Part shown: in pieces, positions 1 through 6,181 of the stretch
Numbering within the stretch: position 1 is the stretch's first letter
Layout of the letters: the number at the start of each line of letters is the position of its first letter
DNA from: Clostridium sp.
Lineage (GTDB): Bacteria > Bacillota > Clostridia > Clostridiales > Clostridiaceae
NCBI GenBank assembly: GCA_012511315.1
Contig: JAAZGI010000436.1
Span: forward strand, 1-8,509
DNA length: 8,509 nucleotides
Reading direction: 5' to 3'
Position numbers and translations under genes: made by a program
The notes under the pieces: model-generated
The model's input: the letters and a program-made list of their open reading frames with translations, nothing else
Database searches by the model: none
What the model was told of the DNA's origin: nothing

Positions 1-129
1 GGGCAACAAACTTTAAAACCAGGAGCTAACTTTAAGGTTAGTTCATAATTTATAATAAAAAACTCCCAATCGCCGGGGACATTCCATATTTCTTTTCTTA
101 TTTCGTCCTTTTAACTAACTTTCGCAATA

Positions 130-159
130 AAAAAAGCTCTCCGCGAAGAGAGCTTTTTT
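130..159. terminator. Bidirectional rho-independent terminator
   Basis: This is a perfect 12-bp stem. The left arm is six A followed by GCTCTC (130-141), the loop is CGCGAA (142-147), and the right arm is GAGAGC followed by six T (148-159). Because the stem has an A-run on the left and a T-run on the right, the transcript ends in a U-run in either direction. On the minus strand it would end the rimO-pgsA transcript after a trailer of roughly 340 bases. On the plus strand it would stop anything entering from the left. Confidence 0.85.
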
Positions 160-229
160 AAAGCCTACGATCTTACCTAATCCATAAATTTTAAAAGTTT
201 CCACAATGTAATAATACGTCTATTTTAAC

Positions 230-353
230 GGCTAAAGCTAAAAAGCCAAAACTAATCAGCCAAAACTAAAGAGCCAAAACTAAACAACTAAGGCTAAAGA
301 GCTAAGGCTAAAAACCAACGCTAAAAACCAACGCTAAATAGCTAAGCCTAGAT
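230..353. repeat. Nine-unit degenerate 13-14 bp tandem repeat (array A)
   Basis: Units begin at 230, 244, 258, 272, 286, 300, 314, 327 and 340. All are 14 bp except the two at 314 and 327, which are 13 bp. The central units read AGCCAAAACTAAAG or close to it. Outer units drift to AGCTAAGGCTAAAA and ACCAACGCTAAAA. The array has no open frame and no dyad symmetry in each unit, so it is not a CRISPR. It lies downstream of pgsA and would be in the 3' trailer of the minus-strand rimO-pgsA transcript, as TTTAGTTTTGGCT units. Confidence 0.8.
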
Positions 354-439
354 AGGTTCTCCCAAACAATGTTTAAAAACTGCTTTTTCTAACTATACTA
401 TTTTAAACCCCTCGTTTAAACCATCTTCTTGTGGATCTA

Positions 440-494
440 TTTTGTATCACCTGTTTTGTATCACTTATTGTATATGATCTATTTTATATAACTT
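440..494. repeat. Short degenerate 14-bp repetition next to the pgsA stop (array B)
   Basis: The string TTTTGTATCAC occurs at 440-450 and again at 454-464, exactly 14 bp apart. Weaker copies follow at the same period (TTGTATATG near 468, TTTATATAAC near 482). The string ATCTATTTT also recurs at 435, 478 and 501, the last reaching the pgsA stop codon. The sequence is AT-rich, so part of the resemblance could be compositional. Confidence 0.45.
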
Positions 495-502
495 ATGTCC
501 AT

Positions 503-1093
503 CTATTTTGTTGGGTCAATAAACTTCCAACCATTTTTAAAATAATCAATCCCTGAGTAGAGGGTCATAAAAGCAGCTGCATAAATTAAAACATCTGGCA
601 GGTATCCAATAAATTGGGCTTCTGTTGTAATCCAAGTCTTAACCGAAGCAAACCAAATATCAGTCATAATGATGAGCTTAATCAGCATAACAATTACAGC
701 TGTCATTTGAAGAATTGTTTTTATTTTACCAAGATTTGAGGCCGGTATGACATTGCCTTCATTGGCAGCCACAGTGCGAAGACCAGAAACTGCAAATTCT
801 CGAGCAATGATAATAATCGATACCCAAGCTGGGATTAAGCCGTGAGCTACCAGCATGATAATTGCAGAAACCACTAATAACTTATCGGCAAAAGGATCCA
901 TGAAAATCCCAAAGTTTGTTATTAAGTTGTGCTTGCGGGCATACTGTCCATCTAAAGTATCTGTAATCGAAGCCACCGCAAAAATCAAAAGTGCCCAAAG
1001 TGCCCAGTGAGGAATTGACTCAATGGACATCACTACAATAAAAACAGGCACTAATATAACCCGCAGCATGGTGAGTTTATTTGCTAGATTCAT
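503..1093 (-). CDS. pgsA: CDP-diacylglycerol--glycerol-3-phosphate 3-phosphatidyltransferase
   Basis: This 196-residue integral membrane enzyme transfers the phosphatidyl group of CDP-diacylglycerol to glycerol-3-phosphate, giving phosphatidylglycerol phosphate, the committed step to phosphatidylglycerol and cardiolipin. The CDP-alcohol phosphotransferase signature is complete, with D45, D48, G49, A52, R53, G62, D66 and D70 at the standard spacings; the aspartates hold the metal ions. Hydrophobic segments lie near residues 10-25, 28-44, 72-95, 124-146 and 160-178, and the length is normal for the family. The start is secure: a GGGGAGG ribosome binding site sits 6 bases before the ATG and the sequence opens MNLANKLTMLRV, as in homologues. 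The gene starts inside the last codons of rimO (17-bp overlap), which indicates co-transcription and probably coupled translation. Related CDP-alcohol transferases share the motif, but the length, N-terminus and rimO context favour PgsA. Confidence 0.95.
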   Translation of the reverse strand: MNLANKLTMLRVILVPVFIVVMSIESIPHWALWALLIFAVASITDTLDGQYARKHNLITNFGIFMDPFADKLLVVSAIIMLVAHGLIPAWVSIIIIAREFAVSGLRTVAANEGNVIPASNLGKIKTILQMTAVIVMLIKLIIMTDIWFASVKTWITTEAQFIGYLPDVLIYAAAFMTLYSGIDYFKNGWKFIDPTK

Positions 1094-2471
1094 GATAAAC
1101 CTCCCCGATTAAATCATATTCCAAGGCCTCTGTGATTTTAACCTTAATCCAGTTGCCAGCGATGAGCTCCTTATTTGTTTCAATCAATATTTCACCATCA
1201 ATCTCAGGTGCCATTTCGTAGGAGCGGCCGGTATAGTAATCCTCAATTTTACCTTCCACTAGAACATCATAAACAGAACCAAGTTTAGCCTCATTTTTAG
1301 CCAAGGAAACAGCTTGCTGGGCCAGCATTAATTCACCTCTGCGCTCTAGCTTAATTTCTTCTGAAACTTGATCTTTCATATGCCAAGCTGGTGTGCCTTC
1401 TTCTTTTGAATAGGCAAACACCCCCACCTTATCTAATTTAATTTCTGTTAGCCAAGTCTTTAACTCTTCAAACTCTTCCTCGGTCTCACCGGGGAACCCA
1501 GTAATCAAAGAGGTTCGAATGATTGATTCAGGCATTAAGCTACGGATTTTAGCAATCACCTCTTCAATGGCTTGGCGATTGGTTCTTCGTCCCATGCGAT
1601 GCAATACGCTATCTGAGATCTGTTGAATCGGCATATCAAAGTAAGGTAATATTTTTTCCGACTTGGCAATGGTCGCCAATAAGTCATCATAGATCCCTTC
1701 TGGATACATATAAAGAAGACGAATCCACTTTAACCCTTCCACTCCATTCATTTCTTCCAGAAGCTCATGGAGTACTTGGCGTCCTTCTGTATCACGGCCA
1801 TATTCTGTGATGTCTTGAGCAATCACAATAATTTCCCGAACGCCGCTATCTGCCAATAGACGAATTTCTGTCATAATAGAGTCCCTGTCGCGGGAACGAT
1901 ATTTGCCACGAATCTTTGGAATAATGCAATAGGTACAGTTGTTATCGCACCCCTCTCCAATTCTGACATAGGCAGTCATCCCGAAATTCGTGGTTAACAA
2001 ACGACGTCCGTCGTTAACACCTACATCTGACCAGGCTGTATCAATAATCCGCTTCCGATCCACAATAAATTTTTCAACGTATTCATCCAGCTTTGCGTAA
2101 CTATTAACCCCAAGAATTACATCCAGCTCCGGCATTTCTCGCATGAGCTCCTCGCCATAACGCTGAGTCAAACAACCTGTTGCTATTAATAGTTTGCACT
2201 GGCCTTCCTCTTTAAAGCGAGCCATTTCAAGAATTGTATTGATGGATTCTTCTTTGGCAGCTTCAATAAATCCACAAGTGTTCACAATAATAATATCCGC
2301 TTCCATGGGATCTTCGGTCATTTGGTACTTGTTCTTTAACATCCCCAGCATGATTTCTGAATCCACTCGATTCTTATCACACCCTAAACTAACCAAAGCT
2401 AATTTATACCGCTCACCGCGATTTAACCCCTTGTCCGTCTTTTTGCTAATTAAAAAATCTCTTTCAATCAT
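1077..2471 (-). CDS. rimO: Ribosomal protein S12 (Asp) methylthiotransferase, radical SAM
   Basis: RimO attaches a methylthio group to the beta-carbon of a conserved aspartate in ribosomal protein S12, using S-adenosylmethionine and two iron-sulfur clusters. All three parts are visible in 464 residues. The N-terminal UPF0004 domain carries auxiliary-cluster cysteines C31, C66 and C100. The radical SAM core has the CxxxCxxC motif C175/C179/C182. A C-terminal TRAM domain lies at about 397-460. The opening ALVSLGCDKNRVDSE is typical of RimO rather than of the tRNA enzymes MiaB and MtaB. Homologues usually start just before this string; here about 21 extra residues precede it. I keep the ATG at 2471 because no in-frame ATG, GTG or TTG lies between it and the conserved block. 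Its AGAGGGG ribosome binding site is 12 bases away, longer than usual. A terminator separates it from ftsK, so it probably has its own promoter. Confidence 0.95.
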   Translation of the reverse strand: MIERDFLISKKTDKGLNRGERYKLALVSLGCDKNRVDSEIMLGMLKNKYQMTEDPMEADIIIVNTCGFIEAAKEESINTILEMARFKEEGQCKLLIATGCLTQRYGEELMREMPELDVILGVNSYAKLDEYVEKFIVDRKRIIDTAWSDVGVNDGRRLLTTNFGMTAYVRIGEGCDNNCTYCIIPKIRGKYRSRDRDSIMTEIRLLADSGVREIIVIAQDITEYGRDTEGRQVLHELLEEMNGVEGLKWIRLLYMYPEGIYDDLLATIAKSEKILPYFDMPIQQISDSVLHRMGRRTNRQAIEEVIAKIRSLMPESIIRTSLITGFPGETEEEFEELKTWLTEIKLDKVGVFAYSKEEGTPAWHMKDQVSEEIKLERRGELMLAQQAVSLAKNEAKLGSVYDVLVEGKIEDYYTGRSYEMAPEIDGEILIETNKELIAGNWIKVKITEALEYDLIGEVYHESSK

Positions 2472-2532
2472 ATGTGGCTAGCGCCCCTCTTTCACTCTTA
2501 ATTCAACTATTCTTAGATAGCTTTCTCTATAA

Positions 2533-2576
2533 CTATTGTTTGGCTATTGTTTGGCTTTTGTTTGGCTTTTGTTTGG
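2533..2576. repeat. Four-unit 11-bp tandem repeat (array C)
   Basis: Units are CTATTGTTTGG (2533-2543 and 2544-2554) and CTTTTGTTTGG (2555-2565 and 2566-2576): four contiguous copies of 11 bp that differ at one position. On the minus strand they read as AGCCAAACAAA-type units and lie about 60-105 bases upstream of the rimO start codon, so they would be in the 5' leader of rimO. The period is close to one helical turn. Confidence 0.85.
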
Positions 2577-2758
2577 TTTTCGCCTTCGTTTCCTAAATAG
2601 CTTATGCTATAATTTTTATCATATTTTACCTTCATTTTTATCATGACAGTTCTACTTTTAGTTTTTTTGGTTCATATTATGTTTATTCTATTTTATGTTT
2701 TTACATCGGTATTGCTCTATTTCTTGATCATACCACTATGATATTCTTCTATTTTCAT

Positions 2759-2830
2759 ATCGTTTTATTCAAAACTTAAATGAAACTGCGAAGAATTTTC
2801 ACAGGGTGTGGTCGAAAACGATCCATGGAT
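2759..2830 (-). other. Nested inverted-repeat block in the rimO leader
   Basis: An 8-bp perfect inverted repeat, ATCGTTTT (2759-2766) and AAAACGAT (2815-2822), encloses a smaller one, TGAAA (2781-2785) and TTTCA (2797-2801). A short dyad CACAGGGTGTG lies at 2800-2810. The block abuts a perfect 10-bp palindrome, ATCCATGGAT (2821-2830). It is visibly less AT-rich than the spacer around it. It would begin close to the inferred rimO transcription start. I do not recognise it as a known riboswitch or sRNA; a protein-binding site or a folded leader are both possible. Confidence 0.4.
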
Positions 2831-2848
2831 TTCACCATCTTTAATTTT

Positions 2849-2878
2849 ATCATAGTTCATCTATTTTTGTTTTACCAA
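2849..2878 (-). promoter_or_regulatory. Candidate sigma-A promoter for rimO-pgsA
   Basis: On the minus strand TTGGTA (2878-2873) and TATGAT (2854-2849) are 18 bp apart; they match the -35 and -10 consensus at four and five of six positions. Transcription would start near 2842, just past the ftsK terminator, and give a leader of about 370 bases before the rimO ATG. In such AT-rich DNA, chance matches are common. Confidence 0.4.
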
Positions 2879-2922
2879 TCATCATTTCAATGCAAGAGAA
2901 ATCTTGACTCATTAAGTAAGAC

Positions 2923-2953
2923 ACCCCAGAGCATTTTAAGTTCGCTCTGGGGT
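2923..2953 (-). terminator. Terminator hairpin after ftsK
   Basis: A perfect 10-bp GC-rich stem, ACCCCAGAGC (2923-2932) with GCTCTGGGGT (2944-2953), closes an 11-base loop and starts four bases after the ftsK stop codon. On the minus strand the following bases, TGTCTTACTT, are only moderately T-rich. On the plus strand the hairpin is followed by ATTTTTA, so it may also work in the opposite direction. Confidence 0.75.
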
Positions 2954-2957
2954 ATTT

Positions 2958-5720
2958 TTATATCATATCATCGGTTGTCCAAAGAACATTTCTTGGCTTT
3001 GCTCCATCTGGTCCAGAAATCACGCCGCGGTGCTCTAGCTCATCCATAATTCGAGCTGCTCGATTATAACCAATGCGCATTCTGCGTTGCAAGAAGGACG
3101 TGGAGGCTTGATTATACTCTAGAACGATGCGAATGGCCTCATCCGTCAGTTCATCCGGTTCCTCATCGATTAAATGAGCCCCTGAAGCTCCTTTTTCTAT
3201 GTGTTCGATGATGGCTTCATCATACTCCACTTCAGCTTCCTTTACCTTGATATGAGATACAATGGCTTCAACTTCTTCCTCAGAAATAAAGGCACCTTGA
3301 ATTCGTTTGGGTTTGCGTGCGCCCATGGGTGAATACAGCATATCTCCCTTACCCAGTAACTTCTCAGCTCCCCCTTGATCCAAGATGGTTTTAGAGTCCA
3401 CATAGGAAGAAACTGCAAAAGAGATTCTCGAAGGGATATTGGCTTTAATGACACCAGTGATAACATCCACCGACGGACGTTGAGTAGCAATGACTAAATG
3501 CATACCAGCCGCTCTAGCCATTTGGGCTAGGCGAGCGATATAGTTCTCCACCTCACCTGCGGCCACCATCATAAGGTCTGCTAATTCGTCCACAATAATC
3601 ACAATGTAGGGCAGCTTTTCCTTAATCTTGCCTTTTTCATGAAGAGCATTATAGCCTTCAATGTTCCGCACGGTGTGATCATTAAATAGATCATAGCGTC
3701 GAGTCATTTCATTGACAGCCCAGTTAAGCGCACCTGCTGCTTTTTTAGGGTCCGTAACCACCGGGACCAAGAGATGAGGGATGCCATTATAAACTGACAG
3801 TTCCACCATTTTAGGGTCAATCATAATTAAACGAACTTCTTCTGGTGTGTACTTATAGAGCATGGAAACAATTAGTGAGTTAATACACACGGATTTACCT
3901 GAGCCAGTGGCACCAGCAATCAAGACATGGGGGAACTTTGTAATATCCCCAATGATAATATCACCCGAAATATTTTTACCAAGGCCCATGGCTAACTTAT
4001 GAGTACTTTGATTAAATCGGTCTGAATCAATGACTTCACGTAAAAATACCGGTACGGTTTCTCGATTGGGTATTTCGATACCCACCGCTGCTTTACCTGG
4101 AATAGGTGCCTCAATTCGAACTCCAATCGCCGCTAGAGCTAGGGCAATGTCATCGGACAAGTTGGTCACTTTACTCACTTTAGTACCAGCTTTTAGCTGG
4201 AGTTCATAACGAGTAACCGATGGGCCCTTGCTCACATCAATCACTTGAGCTTCCACACCAAAGTTTGACAGGGTATCTTGAAGCAGGCGAGCATTTTCTA
4301 GAATTTCATGGTGATCATCATCATCCATCATCCCTCGCATATTTTCTTTTAAAAGAGCTACCCCAGGATACTGGTACTCTGGTCTTGGCTTTTCTTCCTC
4401 TTCCTCATCCATGGCCACTTGTTTGCCTTTTTCAGAGTGAGGTTTATCTGTTTGAGCCAATTTTGATTTGCGGAATTCCTGAAATTCTTGTTCTGTCATT
4501 GAATCCCTGGCCTCTTCTTCCGCTGCCTTAGCCTCTTCTCTATTTACAAACACACGACCCATTTCATCGCCTATCTGCTGTTCTTCTTTTCTACCTTCTA
4601 CAGAATCATTAGGCTCACCACCTCTTTTAGTGGTCTCCTCTTGCTCGGATGAATCCATTGATCCCGAAGGGGCAATCCGAGGATTTTTCTCATCACGAAC
4701 CTTGTTCCAACTTTCTAGATAAGGTACCGTGATTGGGTTATGGTTGTCTGGATCCTGGTCAGGGTCTGTTTTTACGTCTCCCTTTCCTGCCACCTGGATG
4801 TTAAACCGATTTTTCTTAGGTCTCGTTCCATCTGATTTTTGGCCTGAAGAACCATAGCCTGCTAAAAATGAAGGAAGCTTTAATTTTTCTTCTTCTTCAA
4901 AGGATTCATCTTTTTTGGAAGGGTTTCCTTTGCCGATCCGAGGAGAGTGACCGCTATCTTCCTTTTTATCTTGAGTAAAGCCCAGTTTTTTACCCGCTGA
5001 CGGTTGGGACAACTCATCCAGCATCTGATGCCGTTCTTTTTCTTGGAAAGCTGTTTCTTTTAGTTCATTGTTTTTATCCCTAAAGTCAGACAGTTTTGAT
5101 TGAACAGTTCCCGTTACTGCTTGGCCTTTTTTAATGGAATCATAAAGGGTGGTATTAAAAATTAATACCGCTCCTAAAATCAGCCCAAGAAAAGAGAAGA
5201 TATAGGCGCCAACCTCACCAAATAACTTGATAAAGGGATAGGTCATCAAATAGCCTAACATACCACCATGGTTTTTGGACCGCAATCCCCCCACTGTGCT
5301 CAAAGCATCCTTTAGAGACATAGTATTCAAAAGATACATGTGGCCAATGGATAACATAATCAAAATCGATAAGATCACTAAAATGCCACCCACTGTACGC
5401 CGGTTTAATAAAAAGTCACGCTTGCGGAGGATAAAGGCCATGCCCAAAACTAAAAATATGATTGGGAATATATAGCCTAAACTCCCGAAGGAGGTCAATG
5501 CTAAGTTTTCAAGAAATCTACCCACTTGCCCGGTCTTATCGGTAAAGATCCCGGCAGTGAGCAATAAACCAAAACCAATTAATATAATGCCAGTGACTTC
5601 ATTGCCATAGCCCTCAAAAAACCGGTTGCTTTTATTACCAGATTTTGTTCGACTGGTGCGGGCTACGGGTTTCTTTCGGCTTGTTCGCTTCGTCGCCGGT
5701 GTCTTTTTCTTTTCTGCCAT
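2958..5720 (-). CDS. ftsK: DNA translocase FtsK/SpoIIIE
   Basis: This 920-residue septal DNA pump uses ATP to move chromosomal DNA through the closing division or sporulation septum. Its parts in order are: a very basic N-terminus (residues 4-33); four membrane helices at about 42-60, 82-98, 109-131 and 167-189; a long charged linker (about 195-440) ending in an acidic run near 438-443; the alpha/beta RecA-like motor, with Walker A GATGSGKS at 603-610 and Walker B ending in D711-E712; and a C-terminal gamma winged helix (about 855-918, with QRRMRIGYNRAARIMDELE) that reads orienting DNA motifs. SpoIIIE of Bacillus subtilis is shorter (787 residues), and the difference lies mostly in the linker. 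The start has an AGGAGG site 9 bases upstream. Whether it acts as FtsK, SpoIIIE or both cannot be decided from one gene. It has its own terminator, so it is probably transcribed apart from rimO. Confidence 0.95.
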   Translation of the reverse strand: MAEKKKTPATKRTSRKKPVARTSRTKSGNKSNRFFEGYGNEVTGIILIGFGLLLTAGIFTDKTGQVGRFLENLALTSFGSLGYIFPIIFLVLGMAFILRKRDFLLNRRTVGGILVILSILIMLSIGHMYLLNTMSLKDALSTVGGLRSKNHGGMLGYLMTYPFIKLFGEVGAYIFSFLGLILGAVLIFNTTLYDSIKKGQAVTGTVQSKLSDFRDKNNELKETAFQEKERHQMLDELSQPSAGKKLGFTQDKKEDSGHSPRIGKGNPSKKDESFEEEEKLKLPSFLAGYGSSGQKSDGTRPKKNRFNIQVAGKGDVKTDPDQDPDNHNPITVPYLESWNKVRDEKNPRIAPSGSMDSSEQEETTKRGGEPNDSVEGRKEEQQIGDEMGRVFVNREEAKAAEEEARDSMTEQEFQEFRKSKLAQTDKPHSEKGKQVAMDEEEEEKPRPEYQYPGVALLKENMRGMMDDDDHHEILENARLLQDTLSNFGVEAQVIDVSKGPSVTRYELQLKAGTKVSKVTNLSDDIALALAAIGVRIEAPIPGKAAVGIEIPNRETVPVFLREVIDSDRFNQSTHKLAMGLGKNISGDIIIGDITKFPHVLIAGATGSGKSVCINSLIVSMLYKYTPEEVRLIMIDPKMVELSVYNGIPHLLVPVVTDPKKAAGALNWAVNEMTRRYDLFNDHTVRNIEGYNALHEKGKIKEKLPYIVIIVDELADLMMVAAGEVENYIARLAQMARAAGMHLVIATQRPSVDVITGVIKANIPSRISFAVSSYVDSKTILDQGGAEKLLGKGDMLYSPMGARKPKRIQGAFISEEEVEAIVSHIKVKEAEVEYDEAIIEHIEKGASGAHLIDEEPDELTDEAIRIVLEYNQASTSFLQRRMRIGYNRAARIMDELEHRGVISGPDGAKPRNVLWTTDDMI

Positions 5721-5778
5721 GGGTCCATACCTCCTCTTAAGTCATTTAACTAAAGCAAATTAATAAATATAATACCAT

Positions 5779-5807
5779 CTTACATTTTAACATAATAAGC
5801 GTCTCAA
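5779..5807 (-). promoter_or_regulatory. Candidate ftsK promoter
   Basis: Two overlapping minus-strand readings are possible. One is TTGAGA (5807-5802) with TGTAAG (5784-5779), 17 bp apart. The other is an extended -10, TGT directly followed by TAAAAT (5792-5784), with a poor -35. Either would place the start of transcription some 50-60 bases before the ftsK ATG. Confidence 0.35.
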
Positions 5808-5954
5808 TGCTCTGCCACTAGAGCAAGGCCAGAAAATTTCTTCGATTTTTGTTTGTCTTATATGAGAACCCTTAGCAACTTCAGCCTTATGCTCCCACTT
5901 TTTCCTAATAAGATCCTTCCATTCATTGAAAGCCTTAACTCTCTCAACGATTCC
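5787..5954 (-). pseudogene. Possible decayed coding remnant upstream of ftsK
   Basis: A minus-strand frame of 55 codons runs from just after a TAA (5957-5955) to a TAA at 5789-5787, with no usable ATG. Its translation looks like real protein: charged, helix-forming and with three tryptophans (for example FNEWKDLIRKKWEHK and GSHIRQTKIEEIFW). The next minus-strand frame is open just upstream and reads IILYSNFTIAKFKE before this one takes over near 5945. A single one-base frameshift would therefore join the two into a longer protein. I do not recognise the family. Chance cannot be excluded at this length, and the end of the frame overlaps the candidate ftsK promoter. Confidence 0.25.
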
Positions 5955-5986
5955 TTAAATTTAGCTATGGTAAAATTAGAGTACAG

Positions 5987-5992
5987 TATAAT
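5987..5992 (+). promoter_or_regulatory. Candidate -10 element for the 6182 gene
   Basis: This is a perfect TATAAT without a good -35 at 16-18 bp. Transcription would start near 5999, leaving a leader of about 180 bases before the ATG at 6182. It is the best plus-strand -10 match in the divergent spacer, but the lack of a -35 makes it weak evidence. Confidence 0.3.
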
Positions 5993-6045
5993 TAAGGCTT
6001 ATTTAAAAGCTAGAGGTCTAGGTCTTAGAAAAAATAAGCCCCTTA
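5993..6045 (+). repeat. Imperfect inverted repeat in the leader of the 6182 gene
   Basis: TAAGGCTTATTT (5993-6004) pairs with AAATAAG (6032-6038) and CCTTA (6041-6045), with a two-base CC bulge and a loop of about 27 bases. No T-run follows directly, so it is not an obvious terminator. It could be a leader structure, an operator or a chance fold. Confidence 0.35.
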
Positions 6046-6181
6046 GGAAAAGACAGTGTTTAATAAAAAAAGATAAGACCTGAACACAGCTAGTCTCCTA
6101 GTGAGATTTCTCTTATATACATCACGCGGGCTTAGCATAGACCAACACCCCTTCAAAATTAGTAAAGGAGCAGGATTACAT

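Larger units (their letters stand above)
1..502. other. Non-coding spacer downstream of pgsA
   Basis: I see no convincing gene here. The stretch holds, in order, a short inverted-repeat pair (37-43 with 113-119), a strong bidirectional terminator hairpin (130-159), a nine-unit degenerate repeat array (230-353) and a second, weaker 14-bp repetition (440-494) that runs up to the pgsA stop codon. The only reading frames on either strand are a few codons long. In other Firmicutes cinA and recA often follow pgsA; neither is present here, so the conserved neighbourhood ends at pgsA in this genome. Confidence 0.7.
2472..2957 (-). other. AT-rich spacer, probable long rimO leader
   Basis: I find no convincing gene in this stretch. 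Reading toward rimO on the minus strand it holds the ftsK terminator hairpin, a candidate promoter (2849-2878), a nested inverted-repeat block (2759-2830), two copies of an 11-mer 22 bp apart (2612-2622, 2634-2644), a small hairpin (2597-2610) and the 11-bp array C (2533-2576). A 20-codon minus-strand frame (MVKSMDRF..., ending near 2778) has no ribosome binding site and is probably chance. The plus strand is T-rich, so the rimO leader RNA would be A-rich. Confidence 0.6.
5721..6181. other. Divergent spacer between ftsK and the membrane-protein gene
   Basis: This stretch separates the minus-strand ftsK from the plus-strand gene at 6182 and must hold promoters for both. Candidates are noted at 5779-5807 (minus) and 5987-5992 (plus). 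An imperfect hairpin lies at 5993-6045. A plus-strand frame from 5862 to 6083 is open, but it has no ribosome binding site and no recognisable similarity, so I do not call it a gene. On the minus strand a short protein-like frame (5787-5954) may be a decayed coding remnant. Confidence 0.55.

Noticed and set aside
71..86. CCGGGGACATTCC-like string resembling repeats seen near REP-associated transposases
   Set aside because: It is a single copy with no paired repeat or transposase nearby, and the resemblance is from memory only.
230..353. CRISPR array
   Set aside because: Units are 13-14 bp, contiguous and degenerate, with no spacers and no cas genes.
2780..3049. Plus-strand open frame across the ftsK terminator
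   Set aside because: It runs through the terminator hairpin and into the 3' end of ftsK on the other strand, with no ribosome binding site.
3242..3490. Minus-strand open frame inside ftsK
   Set aside because: It is a shadow in another frame of the strongly supported ftsK coding region.
5800..5830. tRNA-like D-arm on the minus strand (GCTC, loop TAGTGGCA, GAGC)
   Set aside because: No anticodon stem, T-arm or acceptor pairing can be built around it, so it is probably a chance hairpin or at most a tiny tRNA fragment.
5862..6083. Plus-strand open frame of 73 codons starting MRTLSNF
   Set aside because: There is no ribosome binding site, the product resembles nothing I know, and the opposite strand has a more protein-like frame over its first half.
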